DNA of 64,000 nucleotides from Synechococcus sp. SynAce01 (GTDB taxonomy: Bacteria > Cyanobacteriota > Cyanobacteriia > PCC-6307 > Cyanobiaceae): NCBI RefSeq assembly GCF_001885215.1, contig NZ_CP018091.1, positions 1,736,001 through 1,800,000 on the forward strand. The letters are read 5' to 3'. Each line of letters starts with the position of its first letter. Positions within the stretch are counted from its first letter, which is position 1. Positions 26,481 to 37,150 of this stretch are shown here, in pieces. A program made the translations under genes and the position numbers. The notes under the pieces are model-generated. The model made no database searches. It saw only the letters and a program-made list of their open reading frames with translations, and was not told the origin of the DNA.

Positions 26481-26494
26481 TTGCCCTAGGGCAA
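26481..26494. repeat. Perfect 14-bp palindrome after cpeA copy 1
   Basis: TTGCCCTAGGGCAA is its own reverse complement and lies 8 nt beyond the cpeA stop, upstream of the terminator. It is conserved exactly at 32772-32785 after the second copy. It may form a small 3' UTR stem that stabilises the message; no protein site is known to me. Confidence 0.6.
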
Positions 26495-26502
26495 GGCTGT
26501 GA

Positions 26503-27030
<528 letters not shown>

Positions 27031-27051
27031 TCAGTCAGAGACTGGAGGAAA

Positions 27052-27931
<880 letters not shown>

Positions 27932-28171
27932 TTGATGCCAGACCTCAGCGATCGTTCCATCACCAGTTCAGAAGGCCCGGGGGAGCTTGAGCTCGCCATT
28001 CAAGACCTGCAGGCCTACCGGCAGCGGTTGGTGCAGGACGTGATGACCATGGGCCACAAGCTGAAGCTTCCCCAGGCACGGGTGGAGCGTGACCTGCTCG
28101 AGCATCCCGAAATTAAGGAGGTTGACCAGCTGCTCAGTCAGTTGGGCCAACAACGCGCCGGCAACGCCTAG
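27932..28171 (+). CDS. Small hypothetical protein of the phycobilisome region
   Basis: 79 residues, unrecognised. Predicted all-helical and charged: LELAIQDLQAYRQRLVQDV, HKLKLPQARVERDLLEHPEI, ending LLSQLGQQRAGNA. No membrane segment or cysteine. It is divergent from cpeB copy 1, and its 3' end overlaps the convergent cpeY by 38 nt. The even codon pattern and location in the locus make it a likely real gene. Function unknown. Confidence 0.6.
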   Translation: MMPDLSDRSITSSEGPGELELAIQDLQAYRQRLVQDVMTMGHKLKLPQARVERDLLEHPEIKEVDQLLSQLGQQRAGNA

Positions 28172-29447
28172 CCCGTAGGCCAACCAGCCGATCTCCGTCG
28201 CTCAAGCACGCCTCTGGTGGGTTGAGGCCGAGGCTTTCCAGGGCCATCACACAGGCGTAGCGCAGCTCCCAGCTTCTGGCACTGACCGCATGCTCCTGCA
28301 ACACGCTTCCGGCCTCCGTTGTTTGCAGCCGTGCCAGGGCCAGGGCTGCAGCCGGTCGGGATTTCAGAAATTGGGGCCGCTGGTTGTTGAGCCCATCGAT
28401 CACCAACGGCAGCAGCATCGGGTCGCCCAGTCGTCCGAAGAGATGCATCATGTGGTAGTGGGCTCCGTAGTCGTTCCAGCCCTCCTGCTCAAAGCTGCTA
28501 ACCAGGGCCGGTAAGGCCGCTTTGCCGAACTGCTCCTCCAAGGAGACGATCGCCAGGTAGGTGCGTCCGAAGTCGGTTCCGTACAGCTCACGTACCAAGG
28601 ATTCAAGCGCTTGGGGCTGGTCGTAACGATGAACCAGTTGCAAGCTTTCGGGGCGATCATCGAGTTGACGATCGAGGACATCTAACAGCAGCTCATCGGA
28701 GAGAGGCTCGCCGAAGCAGGCCGCGTCTGTGTTGCCGGCAAGGCTGGCCAGATGACGGATTCCCCGTAACCGGAACACAGGCGAGACAGGGGCTTGTCCG
28801 ATGCGTGGAATGGCCGGCAGCCAACCCACGTCCATCAGGTCTTGGATGACGCCTCGCCTGACGTTCACATTGGGGTGAAACAGGAACGGCTCCAATTGCT
28901 CCAACTCTGAGCCATTGCCCGAGATCAATGCGCAGGCTGTGATAGCGGCCGTGGCCAGCATCCCGTCGTCGGCATCCACGAAAGCCGCGATGGGTTCGAG
29001 GGCGGCCTGGCATCGCTGGCGGGCGAGAACCTGCACGATGACTCTCCTGCTCTGGCTGGGGTCGGCCAGCAACTCGATCAGGCTGGCCTGGATTCCCGCA
29101 TCGTCTGCGCCCAGTTGACCCAAGGCCCAGGCTGCATTCTCGACAAGATAGGGATCCTGACTTGTCAGACAGTCGACGATGCCCGCTGTGGCACGCCGGC
29201 AGCCCAGCCGGGCGAGGGTTTCTACTGATTTGCGCCGCGCAATCCTCTGGGCTTGGGCCCCGTCTGTGTCCTGGAGGCAGGCCATCAGTGCCGCTTCGGT
29301 GTCCTCTCCAGGAAAATTGATCAGGTGCGCGGCTGCCGTGTAGCGGTCACTCTCAAGGTCGAGATCCTTGAGCGGTCTCAGCAGCATGGAGATGGCTTCA
29401 TCCTTGCCGAGGCCGGGATGAATGTTGAAAAAACGGTGATCTGACAT
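28134..29447 (-). CDS. cpeY: Phycoerythrobilin lyase CpeY
   Basis: 437-residue HEAT-repeat bilin lyase. Family features: N-terminal RFFNIHPGLGKDEAI, DRYTAAAHLINFPGEDTEAAL, repeats such as LVENAAWALGQLGADDAGI, VNVRRGVIQDLMDVGWLPAI, SRRVIVQVLARQ, and a C-terminal SWELRYACVMALESLG. CpeY, with CpeZ as chaperone, is known to attach phycoerythrobilin to CpeA Cys82. Length and position next to a cpeBA copy fit CpeY; the closely related MpeU/MpeY-type lyases are less likely since no mpe subunit genes are present here. Confidence 0.85.
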   Translation of the reverse strand: MSDHRFFNIHPGLGKDEAISMLLRPLKDLDLESDRYTAAAHLINFPGEDTEAALMACLQDTDGAQAQRIARRKSVETLARLGCRRATAGIVDCLTSQDPYLVENAAWALGQLGADDAGIQASLIELLADPSQSRRVIVQVLARQRCQAALEPIAAFVDADDGMLATAAITACALISGNGSELEQLEPFLFHPNVNVRRGVIQDLMDVGWLPAIPRIGQAPVSPVFRLRGIRHLASLAGNTDAACFGEPLSDELLLDVLDRQLDDRPESLQLVHRYDQPQALESLVRELYGTDFGRTYLAIVSLEEQFGKAALPALVSSFEQEGWNDYGAHYHMMHLFGRLGDPMLLPLVIDGLNNQRPQFLKSRPAAALALARLQTTEAGSVLQEHAVSARSWELRYACVMALESLGLNPPEACLSDGDRLVGLRARRCRRVVGPTD

Positions 29448-29456
29448 GGTCTGAAG

Positions 29457-29927
29457 TCACTGGCACTGAGGTTCCCAGATTTCGAAGACGGCATCGATCG
29501 GACGAGCGCCCTTCAGGGCCTCCCAGGAGATCCCCTTGAGAAAGGCTTCGGGACTGTTGGTCTCCACCAGGTCGACACCCCACCCTCCGAGCTGCAGTGG
29601 AGATCCAAGCTGTCCTGGTTGATCCTTTCGGCCTCCTAAAAGCAGCACGGTATAAGCATCAGATTCCCCGGCCCGCACACGCTGGTTGCGCAAGGTCTGG
29701 CCGAGAAGGCGGGCCAAAGCGATTGGCTCCAGTGGTGCGGTTACCTTGGCGCGCCAATGCGGGTGCACAAGTTCTTTAATGGCGATTCCATTGGCCGCTC
29801 CAGTGGTGATTCCGGTGTCCAGCCCGTCTGTGAGAAGCTCAACCAAGGCGCTTCCCCGTAAATCAGCGTAGCTCTCGCTCGGTAACTGGAAGTTGTGGGA
29901 GATCACGAAGCTGGTGTCAGTGGCCAT
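29457..29927 (-). CDS. Hypothetical protein between cpeY and a phycobiliprotein-like gene
   Basis: 156 residues from the ATG at 29927 (MATDTSFVISHNF). Unrecognised. It has a soluble alpha/beta pattern: LVELLTDGLDTGITTGAANG, LARLLGQTLRNQRV, AYTVLLLGGRKDQ, ending AVFEIWEPQCQ. No membrane segments and only one Cys. The gap to cpeY is 9 nt, so the two are very likely co-transcribed, suggesting a helper role in phycoerythrin chromophorylation or assembly. That role is inference from context. Confidence 0.65.
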   Translation of the reverse strand: MATDTSFVISHNFQLPSESYADLRGSALVELLTDGLDTGITTGAANGIAIKELVHPHWRAKVTAPLEPIALARLLGQTLRNQRVRAGESDAYTVLLLGGRKDQPGQLGSPLQLGGWGVDLVETNSPEAFLKGISWEALKGARPIDAVFEIWEPQCQ

Positions 29928-30024
29928 AGCTGGTGATCTGTCTTGATTCATTTTATCTGATTGTGGTTCGCGCTACCGCCATGCAGTCGTCACGGGGAAA
30001 GCCAATAATCTGGTTCCAAGGACA

Positions 30025-30630
30025 TTAACCAGTGGTGCTCCAGCTCAAGTGGTGGGATTCCTCAAGGGCCGAGTGGATGCCAGCGAGGCCCAAGAGCAAC
30101 AGCTGCTGGGTGGCGGAGATGGCTGAAGGTTGGAGCTGCGCGCGATAGGTGCTGGCCATGTCCAGCAGGGCTGAAGCCATGGCGTCGACCGGAACATCGA
30201 GCAGCCGATAGAGCTCCATGGTCGCGGCATAGCCCTGCTGGTCGCAGAAGCCCGCCTCACCGATGGCTGCGCCATAGCTGGCGATGCGCAGAAAATGCCA
30301 GAGATCGCGCCAACAAGCCTTGGATCGATCGGGAGTGTGCAGGGAACCGCCGATTGTGAACAGCTGTGGAAACTGCCCATGAAGGGTTGATTTGGCATGC
30401 TCCACAAGCGATGGCATCAAGCGTTGAAAATTCAGAATGTCTTCCTGATCTGCCTGTGATTCGCTACAGAGGGCTTGGAGCTCTTCGCCATGCAGCAGTC
30501 GCTTCGCTTGATCCGCCTCAAGGAGGTATTGGACGTGCTCATTGCTGAGTGACAAGGAATTGGGCAGCGTGAATAGGCGAGCCTGGGCGATCAGTGCTTT
30601 CATGTGCGCCGAAGGCGATTGTTGTTCCAT
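30025..30630 (-). CDS. Divergent phycobiliprotein-like protein
   Basis: 201 residues from the ATG at 30630; other starts at 30642 and 30741 are possible. The globin-like phycobilisome fold is recognisable: ALIAQARLFTLPNSLSLSNE (N-terminal helices), LMPSLVEHAKSTLHGQFP, then SKACWRDLWHFLRIASYGAAIG, which aligns with [20 protein letters not shown] of CpcA so that Cys106, Arg108 and Asp109 match Cys84, Arg86 and Asp87. LYRLLDVPVDAMASALLDM matches the later alpha/beta helices. Overall identity to true subunits is low. It could bind a bilin, or act as a chaperone or sensor; unproven. Confidence 0.7.
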   Translation of the reverse strand: MEQQSPSAHMKALIAQARLFTLPNSLSLSNEHVQYLLEADQAKRLLHGEELQALCSESQADQEDILNFQRLMPSLVEHAKSTLHGQFPQLFTIGGSLHTPDRSKACWRDLWHFLRIASYGAAIGEAGFCDQQGYAATMELYRLLDVPVDAMASALLDMASTYRAQLQPSAISATQQLLLLGLAGIHSALEESHHLSWSTTG

Positions 30631-30774
30631 CGACGAGCGCATGATCTGAGTTGGCAACGACAATAATGAAAGCTTTGGGCCAGAAGTCTGAGGTAGCAGT
30701 CTTGAAGAAACGACAGGGCCACTGCTTTTGAGCAGGATCAAGGTTAGACGGGCCTGATTCGAAGCTGTAGGGCC

Positions 30775-31032
30775 TCAGCTCGTGAGTAGTCGCTCGATCA
30801 ATTTGGCTTTGGAAAGTTTTCCTGCATTGTCAATGCCTTGCCGTGCGGCCTGCTTGCGAAGTTCAGATAAGCTGAGTTTTGCTAAAGAATTTTTGAAACC
30901 CGAATCAGTTATTACAGTTGTTGGTTCGCCATGTTTTGCCGAGCCCATAGACTCATCTGAAGTAGGGTATTTCCCGGTTCTGGTAAGGAAATGCCAGGGG
31001 CGTTGGTGAGCCACTGGAATCAGTTTTTCCAT
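30775..31032 (-). CDS. Small protein with SAP/Rho-N-like C-terminal helix-turn-helix
   Basis: 85 residues from the ATG at 31032 (MEKLIPVAHQRP). The C-terminal ~35 residues read LSLSELRKQAARQGIDNAG followed by KLSKAKLIERLL, which has the helix-extended loop-helix pattern of SAP, HeH or Rho N-terminal domains that often contact nucleic acid. The N-terminal half is low in recognisable structure. It overlaps nothing on its strand and is divergent from cpeF (139 nt). A DNA- or RNA-binding regulator of the locus is possible but only inference. Confidence 0.5.
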   Translation of the reverse strand: MEKLIPVAHQRPWHFLTRTGKYPTSDESMGSAKHGEPTTVITDSGFKNSLAKLSLSELRKQAARQGIDNAGKLSKAKLIERLLTS

Positions 31033-31171
31033 ACTTGCGAACATTGGGCCTGTTGATGGGGCCCTATCTAGGACCAGGCTTTGGTATTGGCAAGAACTCT
31101 TCAGAACTCGTGATCCAATACCGAGGTGATGCTGCATGTTGGAGAATGGCTTTCCAAGACCAGGACTCTCA

Positions 31172-32053
31172 ATGAGCGGTACGGTTTCACCTCAGTTCAC
31201 GCCGAAGGAAAATGATGCCCTGCTGGCTGAAGTGCGCTCTGCCCTGGCCAACGGTCAATTCTGCGGCGATGACCCGAAGGCCTTGGCGCGCGTTGTTGAG
31301 GGATTGGCGGATCCCCGCGGTCTTGTGCGCTTCAACTTCGCCGAGACGCTCGGAGCGATTGGCCGCCCAGCCATTCCGTTCCTGCTCAAGGCCCTGCGCG
31401 GGCACGAGAATGTGGCGGTTCGTCGTGCTGCTGCCAAGACGCTGACCCTGATTGAGGCCCCAGAAGCCCTGTCAGATCTTGATGCTGCCCTCAGTCATGA
31501 TCCCGATCCGGTGGTGCAGGGCTCGGCGGCTGGTGCCATGGCCCGTTGTGGCGCCGACGCGGTTCCGTTCCTGATGAAACAACTTCAGGATCCTGATGCG
31601 GGTGCCATCGTTAAAGGATTGGCCCGGTGGGCCCTCTCGTTTATTGGCGCTGAGGAGGTTGGGCCCTTGGCTGAAACCATGCAGACGGGGAACCCGGATC
31701 AGCGCGCGGCCTTGGTGGAGGTGATTGCGGAGCAGATACGCTCCAGTCAGGATGCTGAACTGATCGCACTGCTGATTCAGTGTTACTCGGATCCTTCGGC
31801 GGATGTTCGCGCTGAGGTTGTCACGGCTTTAGGTAATCTGCTCGATCCTCAATACCTGCCTCAGCTTCTTATCGGGCTTGCCGATTCATCTGGAGTTGTG
31901 CGCAGGGTCGCAGCACTGGCTCTCGTCAAACAAAAAGATCCTGGTGTGCTCAGCCAGGTGAGAGATGCCGCCCATGCAGAGAAAGACCCCAGTGTGATCC
32001 CCGTGATGGAACTGGCAATTCGCCAGCTTGAGCAGCTCATCAAAATCGATTGA
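31172..32053 (+). CDS. cpeF: CpeF/MpeV-family bilin lyase (probable CpeF)
   Basis: 293-residue HEAT-repeat lyase from the ATG at 31172, which has an AGGA ribosome site upstream. Repeats: LVRFNFAETLGAIGRPAIPF, NVAVRRAAAKTLTLIEAPEAL, VVQGSAAGAMARCGADAVPF, IVKGLARWALSFIGAEEVGPL, ADVRAEVVTALGNLLDPQYL. In Fremyella CpeF ligates the doubly linked phycoerythrobilin at CpeB Cys50/61, both of which are present in the CpeB here. Tail to tail with cpeZ, 1 nt apart. MpeV is the close alternative, but no mpe targets are seen. Confidence 0.75.
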   Translation: MSGTVSPQFTPKENDALLAEVRSALANGQFCGDDPKALARVVEGLADPRGLVRFNFAETLGAIGRPAIPFLLKALRGHENVAVRRAAAKTLTLIEAPEALSDLDAALSHDPDPVVQGSAAGAMARCGADAVPFLMKQLQDPDAGAIVKGLARWALSFIGAEEVGPLAETMQTGNPDQRAALVEVIAEQIRSSQDAELIALLIQCYSDPSADVRAEVVTALGNLLDPQYLPQLLIGLADSSGVVRRVAALALVKQKDPGVLSQVRDAAHAEKDPSVIPVMELAIRQLEQLIKID

Positions 32054-32054
32054 T

Positions 32055-32660
32055 TCAGCTCTGCCAAGCCTGTTCGCTGAAGCGATCCAGGGCCTGGGTT
32101 GCCGCTTGCTGAATCATGCTGTCTTCCCTGTGGGCTCCATCAGCCAGGAACTGTTCGACCAATAGCTTGCCCTCGGCATGATTCATGGAGGCCAGGGCAT
32201 TCAGTGTTGCCATGATCACAGCAAGATCATCACTCTTGAGAGCAGATTCCAGGGCTGGCAGAGCCAATGAACCCATTTCCCCGAGTGCCATCACAGCGGT
32301 CAGCTGGACCACGGGATTGGGCTCCAGACATTTTTGACCCAACAGATGGATCGTCTCGGCGCTGAAATTGTGATCCGGCCAAGCCACGGCGATCTGGGCC
32401 ATGCCCTTGCAGCAACTGGCGCTGATGGTTGGATCGACGCTCTCGGCGAGCTTGTCTCGGATCAGCGGCTCCACCGCAGGACCGATGGCCCCCATCGCCC
32501 GAACTGCGCTCCGGCGCAGGCTCACATCTTCAGCATCGAGAAGGCCGAGTAGCCGAGTGCTGACGCTCGGATCACCACTGGCGATGATCTCATGCATCAG
32601 CCTGTCGCGCTGGTGGGGATTCGGATGGCTGAGTTGGGCGAACAGTCCGTCGATCGACAT
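32055..32660 (-). CDS. cpeZ: CpeZ, phycoerythrin lyase chaperone
   Basis: 201 residues from the ATG at 32660 (MSIDGLFAQLSHPNPHQRDR). The N-terminus matches the CpeZ pattern of an F-x-QL-HPNP start followed by RLLGLLDAEDVSLRRSAVRAMGAIG, SCCKGMAQIAVAWPDHNFSAE and NPVVQLTAVMALGEMGSLALP. CpeZ is a HEAT-like protein that stabilises phycoerythrin subunits and helps CpeY. It lies just upstream of the terminator of the second cpeBA copy on the same strand, so the arrangement is cpeB-cpeA-cpeZ here. Confidence 0.85.
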   Translation of the reverse strand: MSIDGLFAQLSHPNPHQRDRLMHEIIASGDPSVSTRLLGLLDAEDVSLRRSAVRAMGAIGPAVEPLIRDKLAESVDPTISASCCKGMAQIAVAWPDHNFSAETIHLLGQKCLEPNPVVQLTAVMALGEMGSLALPALESALKSDDLAVIMATLNALASMNHAEGKLLVEQFLADGAHREDSMIQQAATQALDRFSEQAWQS

Positions 32661-32711
32661 TTCTGGCAGAACCCGGGGTGTTGTTGTGAGGCGATAGGGG
32701 AAGTCTGCCAG

Positions 32712-32740
32712 ACAAAAAAGCGGCCCCGAGGTGGGGCCGC
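32712..32740 (-). terminator. Terminator after cpeBA copy 2
   Basis: On the minus strand GCGGCCCCACCTCGGGGCCGC followed by TTTTTT, the counterpart of the element at 26422-26449 with two changes at the loop. It lies between cpeA copy 2 and cpeZ, so it should lower cpeZ read-through. Confidence 0.85.
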
Positions 32741-32771
32741 AGAAGGGGCTGCAAAAGAGCAACGGGAGGCT

Positions 32772-32785
32772 TTGCCCTAGGGCAA
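32772..32785. repeat. Perfect 14-bp palindrome after cpeA copy 2
   Basis: Second occurrence of TTGCCCTAGGGCAA at the same position relative to the cpeA stop as in copy 1. Flanking bases differ slightly between the copies while the palindrome is unchanged. Confidence 0.6.
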
Positions 32786-32793
32786 GGCTGTGA

Positions 32794-34339
<1,546 letters not shown>

Positions 34340-34954
34340 TCACGGAGTGAGAAGGCTGTCGCGGCTGCTGCAACGCGCCAGGGGATTCCAGCAATCCAGT
34401 TCCTGGTTGGAGCGTGTCAGCAAGGAAGGGGCCCATTCCTCGATCCCCAGCGCTTCTGAGAACACCGCCCCTTTGATGCTGCGAGCCTGGGCCAGATCGG
34501 CTCCGCGCAGGTCAGCCCCGCGGAAGTCGCAGCCTTCGAGCTCGGTGTCCCGGAAGCGGCAGCGTGCCATCAAGGCTCCGGCAAAACGAGCCCCCCGCAG
34601 GTCTCCGCCCACAAAGGAGATGTCTTCGAGAATGGCTCCGCGCAGATCGGCACCACTGAGATGCACGCCGAGCATCGAGCAACCGCGCAGATCCATCCCA
34701 CGCAGGTCGGCGGTGCAGAGGTACTTCCCAGACAGGTTGGCACCGGGGCCGACGGCACCCGAGTGGCGATAGTCGAACCCTTCAGGCCAGCGTGTCGCCG
34801 AGTCGTAGCGGGCCTGGCTCAGGCGCGCCTGGTCCAGCCGGGCTCCGCGCAGGTCTGCGGCCCTCAGATCGGCACGGCAGAGGTTGGCACCGGTTAGGTC
34901 CTGATTGCGAAGGTTCGCTCCCTGCAGGACTGCGGCACGTAAGTTCTGGGTCAT
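34340..34954 (-). CDS. Pentapeptide-repeat protein
   Basis: 204 residues from the ATG at 34954 (MTQNLRAAVLQGANLRNQ). More than fifteen A(D/N)Lxx-type repeats, for example ANLRNQDLTGANLCRADL, ADLRGMDLRGCSMLG and ADLRGADLAQA, interrupted at about 55-80 by a non-repeat loop. Such proteins fold as right-handed beta helices. Function cannot be read from the repeat. It lies upstream of cpeB copy 2 and divergent from the S-type lyase gene, so a role in phycobilisomes is possible but unshown. Confidence 0.85.
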   Translation of the reverse strand: MTQNLRAAVLQGANLRNQDLTGANLCRADLRAADLRGARLDQARLSQARYDSATRWPEGFDYRHSGAVGPGANLSGKYLCTADLRGMDLRGCSMLGVHLSGADLRGAILEDISFVGGDLRGARFAGALMARCRFRDTELEGCDFRGADLRGADLAQARSIKGAVFSEALGIEEWAPSLLTRSNQELDCWNPLARCSSRDSLLTP

Positions 34955-35059
34955 GACAAAATCTGTTAGGCCTGCTGGAAACTGCTTCCGATCATGCAGC
35001 ATGCAACAAGAGACGATTTGTCTGTGCCTGCATCAAGGTCGTTGACCTCTCCGCGCACG

Positions 35060-35671
35060 ATGGCGGAGTTCCTGGCGAAAAGCGCTGGAATGTGGCTGTC
35101 ACATCGATCCGTGCACCATTTCGAAGAGAGCGATGATGAGTCTGGATGTTCTAATCTGGTCATTGTTCCATTCGGTGCTGATGATCCTGCCGTGGAGCGG
35201 GTGTCTGAGCAATTCAACATTTCGGGCGGAGGCGCTGTAGGAGGCGCTCGATTTTATTGGCAGAGCAATACGATGAAGATGGATATCGTCAATGATAATG
35301 CTGCTGTATTGGTGGATATTCCTGACCCGAAAGATGTCACTCGAGGTGTGATGTATCGCGATATTGGTTATCTTGAAGGCTTGGCAGTCGCCAGTCGCTA
35401 CGATATCAGTGAGGCTGGCGTGATGACCCTCCATACAGAATATGATCGCAACTCTGGGGTGGAGCGTTGTTGGTTTTTGAGTGACGACACGCGAGTCCGC
35501 GTGGGATCGTCACAGGTGATGGGAGGAGTCAATCTTGTCAGTTACTCTACGGAAACTAGGTGCCATGAAATGCAAGACTTTCACGCCCTCCGCCGGGACG
35601 CTGAATTGAGGCGTGAGGCACTCATGAATTTGGATTTGGATGCTGTTGATTTGGATGGAGCTCGCCGTTAA
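35060..35671 (+). CDS. S-type phycobiliprotein lyase (CpcS/CpcU-like)
   Basis: 203 residues from the ATG at 35060 (MAEFLAKSAGMWLSHRSVHHF); an ATG at 34994 would add 22 residues. The N-terminal F-x-x-S-x-G-x-W-x-S-x-R-S-x-H-H pattern is the CpcS/CpeS signature, followed by lipocalin-like strands and RCWFLSDDTRVRVGS. Since another S-type protein lies in the cpe operon, this one may serve Cys82 of phycocyanin or allophycocyanin beta; that is inference. Its last codon overlaps the pebA start, suggesting an operon of lyase-pebA-pebB. Confidence 0.82.
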   Translation: MAEFLAKSAGMWLSHRSVHHFEESDDESGCSNLVIVPFGADDPAVERVSEQFNISGGGAVGGARFYWQSNTMKMDIVNDNAAVLVDIPDPKDVTRGVMYRDIGYLEGLAVASRYDISEAGVMTLHTEYDRNSGVERCWFLSDDTRVRVGSSQVMGGVNLVSYSTETRCHEMQDFHALRRDAELRREALMNLDLDAVDLDGARR

Positions 35672-36393
35672 TGTTTGACCATTGTCATAGTAGCCTGATT
35701 GAGCAAATTAAGAGTCTAGGAGGTACGCAGCTTCCCTTGGATTCTGATTTGGCTGAGCAAAGTAATCCACGCAAAGGAGCAGTTATTCGCAGTAGCCTTT
35801 GGCAGGCGCCAGGTATTCGCCGGTGGAGAGTGACGCAACTAGATGGCGGTGATGCTGTCCAAGTTCTCAATGCTGTGGCCTACCCTGAATTCGGTCGAGA
35901 GGAACCGATTCTTGGCATCGATCTTCTTGGTTTTGCCGTTCGAGATAAGTTGGTTGCTGTCATGGACTTCCAACCTTTGGAGCAGGGCAGCAGCTATGCC
36001 GAGCGGTATTTGTGTGGATTGAAAGCCATTCAGGCTCGCCATCCAAGCCTGGCTGCTGGTGAAGCGATGCGTGCGTACGATGCAGATCAATATTTTTCGC
36101 CGTTTCTTTTATTTGCGCGGGGGTCTATCACCGAGCTTGAGCCGCTGGTGGAGCAGTCTTTTCAGGAAATCATTCAGGCCTATGCGGCGATGCACTTAGA
36201 GGCAGTCAGCACACCTGAACAGAGTGATCGTGTCGAAACTCTGCAGCGTGCTTACGATCAGTACAGCGCGGAACGTGATCCTGCCCACGGTTTATTTACC
36301 AGTTATTTTGGGGAGGAATGGAGTAATCGTTTTATGCGAGCGTTCCTTTTTCCCCTTTCTTCTTTTGTGTCTACTCCTGTCAAACACTTATGA
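35671..36393 (+). CDS. pebA: 15,16-dihydrobiliverdin:ferredoxin oxidoreductase
   Basis: First of the two reductases that make phycoerythrobilin, reducing biliverdin IXalpha to 15,16-dihydrobiliverdin with ferredoxin. 240 residues: SSLWQAPGIRRWRVTQLDGGD, LQV-like VQVLNAVAYPEFG, GIDLLGFAVRDKLVAVMDFQPLE, DQYFSPFLLFARGS and the C-terminal YSAERDPAHGLFTSYFGEEW. The Asp residues of the bilin pocket in this family lie in these motifs. Overlaps pebB by 4 nt (ATGA), consistent with substrate channelling between PebA and PebB. Confidence 0.96.
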   Translation: MFDHCHSSLIEQIKSLGGTQLPLDSDLAEQSNPRKGAVIRSSLWQAPGIRRWRVTQLDGGDAVQVLNAVAYPEFGREEPILGIDLLGFAVRDKLVAVMDFQPLEQGSSYAERYLCGLKAIQARHPSLAAGEAMRAYDADQYFSPFLLFARGSITELEPLVEQSFQEIIQAYAAMHLEAVSTPEQSDRVETLQRAYDQYSAERDPAHGLFTSYFGEEWSNRFMRAFLFPLSSFVSTPVKHL

Positions 36394-37127
36394 CCTGGCG
36401 CTGGGAACCTTTCTTCAACCATGCTGTGACTCAGATCACGGCAAAACTCGCGTTGGAGCCTTATCCGATTCCGGCAGGTATGGCGGAAAAGGTGGGTAGC
36501 ACCGGGTCTCGTGCCAAGCCGATCGCTGTCACGACCACAAGCTGGGGAGTGCGAAATGACAAACTCCGTCAGGCGAGGGCTGCCTGTGTGGATGCAGAGC
36601 CGAATCCCCAGGTGCTGAATCTTGTGATCAGCCCGGAGCCCCGCTTTGATCTTCCCTTCTTTGGTGCTGACCTGGTGACGTTGCCGGGAGGTCACCTGAT
36701 CGCTTTGGATCTTCAACCCGTCTTGAAACGAGATCGTCTCCATACGCAGGCTGTCTGGTCAAGATTGAGGCCGGTGTTTGACCACTTCCGCGCACTGTTA
36801 CCCGATGGAGGCCCTATTCCTGATGAGGCAGAACCATACTTCTCTCCCTGCTTTCTCTGGACCCGGTTGCCACTGACAGCAGAGAGTGAGACCTTGATTG
36901 AAGGGCCTTTGATGGCTGCATTTGTTGCCTATCTGGATCTCTATCTTGATCTCATTGCAGAGGCCAATCCAGTGGATGATTCACGGATGCAGCAATTAAA
37001 AGAGGGGCAACTTAGATATCTCGACTACCGAGCTGAGAAAGATCCTGCCCGCGGTATGCTAACAAGATTTTATGGTGAAGAATGGACCGAGGCCTACATC
37101 CATGGATTTCTTTTTGACCACCGCTGA
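36390..37127 (+). CDS. pebB: Phycoerythrobilin:ferredoxin oxidoreductase
   Basis: Reduces 15,16-dihydrobiliverdin to 3Z-phycoerythrobilin with ferredoxin electrons. 245 residues: WRWEPFFNHAVTQITAKL, EPYPIPAGMAEKVGSTGS, DLPFFGADLVTLPGGHLIALD, LPDGGPIPDEAEPYFSPCFLW and YRAEKDPARGMLTRFYGEEW. These separate PebB from PebA and PcyA. The product supplies the bilin for all Cpe subunits encoded in this region. Confidence 0.96.
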   Translation: MTWRWEPFFNHAVTQITAKLALEPYPIPAGMAEKVGSTGSRAKPIAVTTTSWGVRNDKLRQARAACVDAEPNPQVLNLVISPEPRFDLPFFGADLVTLPGGHLIALDLQPVLKRDRLHTQAVWSRLRPVFDHFRALLPDGGPIPDEAEPYFSPCFLWTRLPLTAESETLIEGPLMAAFVAYLDLYLDLIAEANPVDDSRMQQLKEGQLRYLDYRAEKDPARGMLTRFYGEEWTEAYIHGFLFDHR

Positions 37128-37143
37128 GTGAGGAGCGGTGCTT
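37119..37143 (+). terminator. Possible weak terminator of the pebAB operon
   Basis: CACCGCT and AGCGGTG form a perfect 7-bp stem overlapping the pebB stop, followed by CTTTAAG. The T run is short, so it is a weak candidate. Confidence 0.4.
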
Positions 37144-37150
37144 TAAGAAT

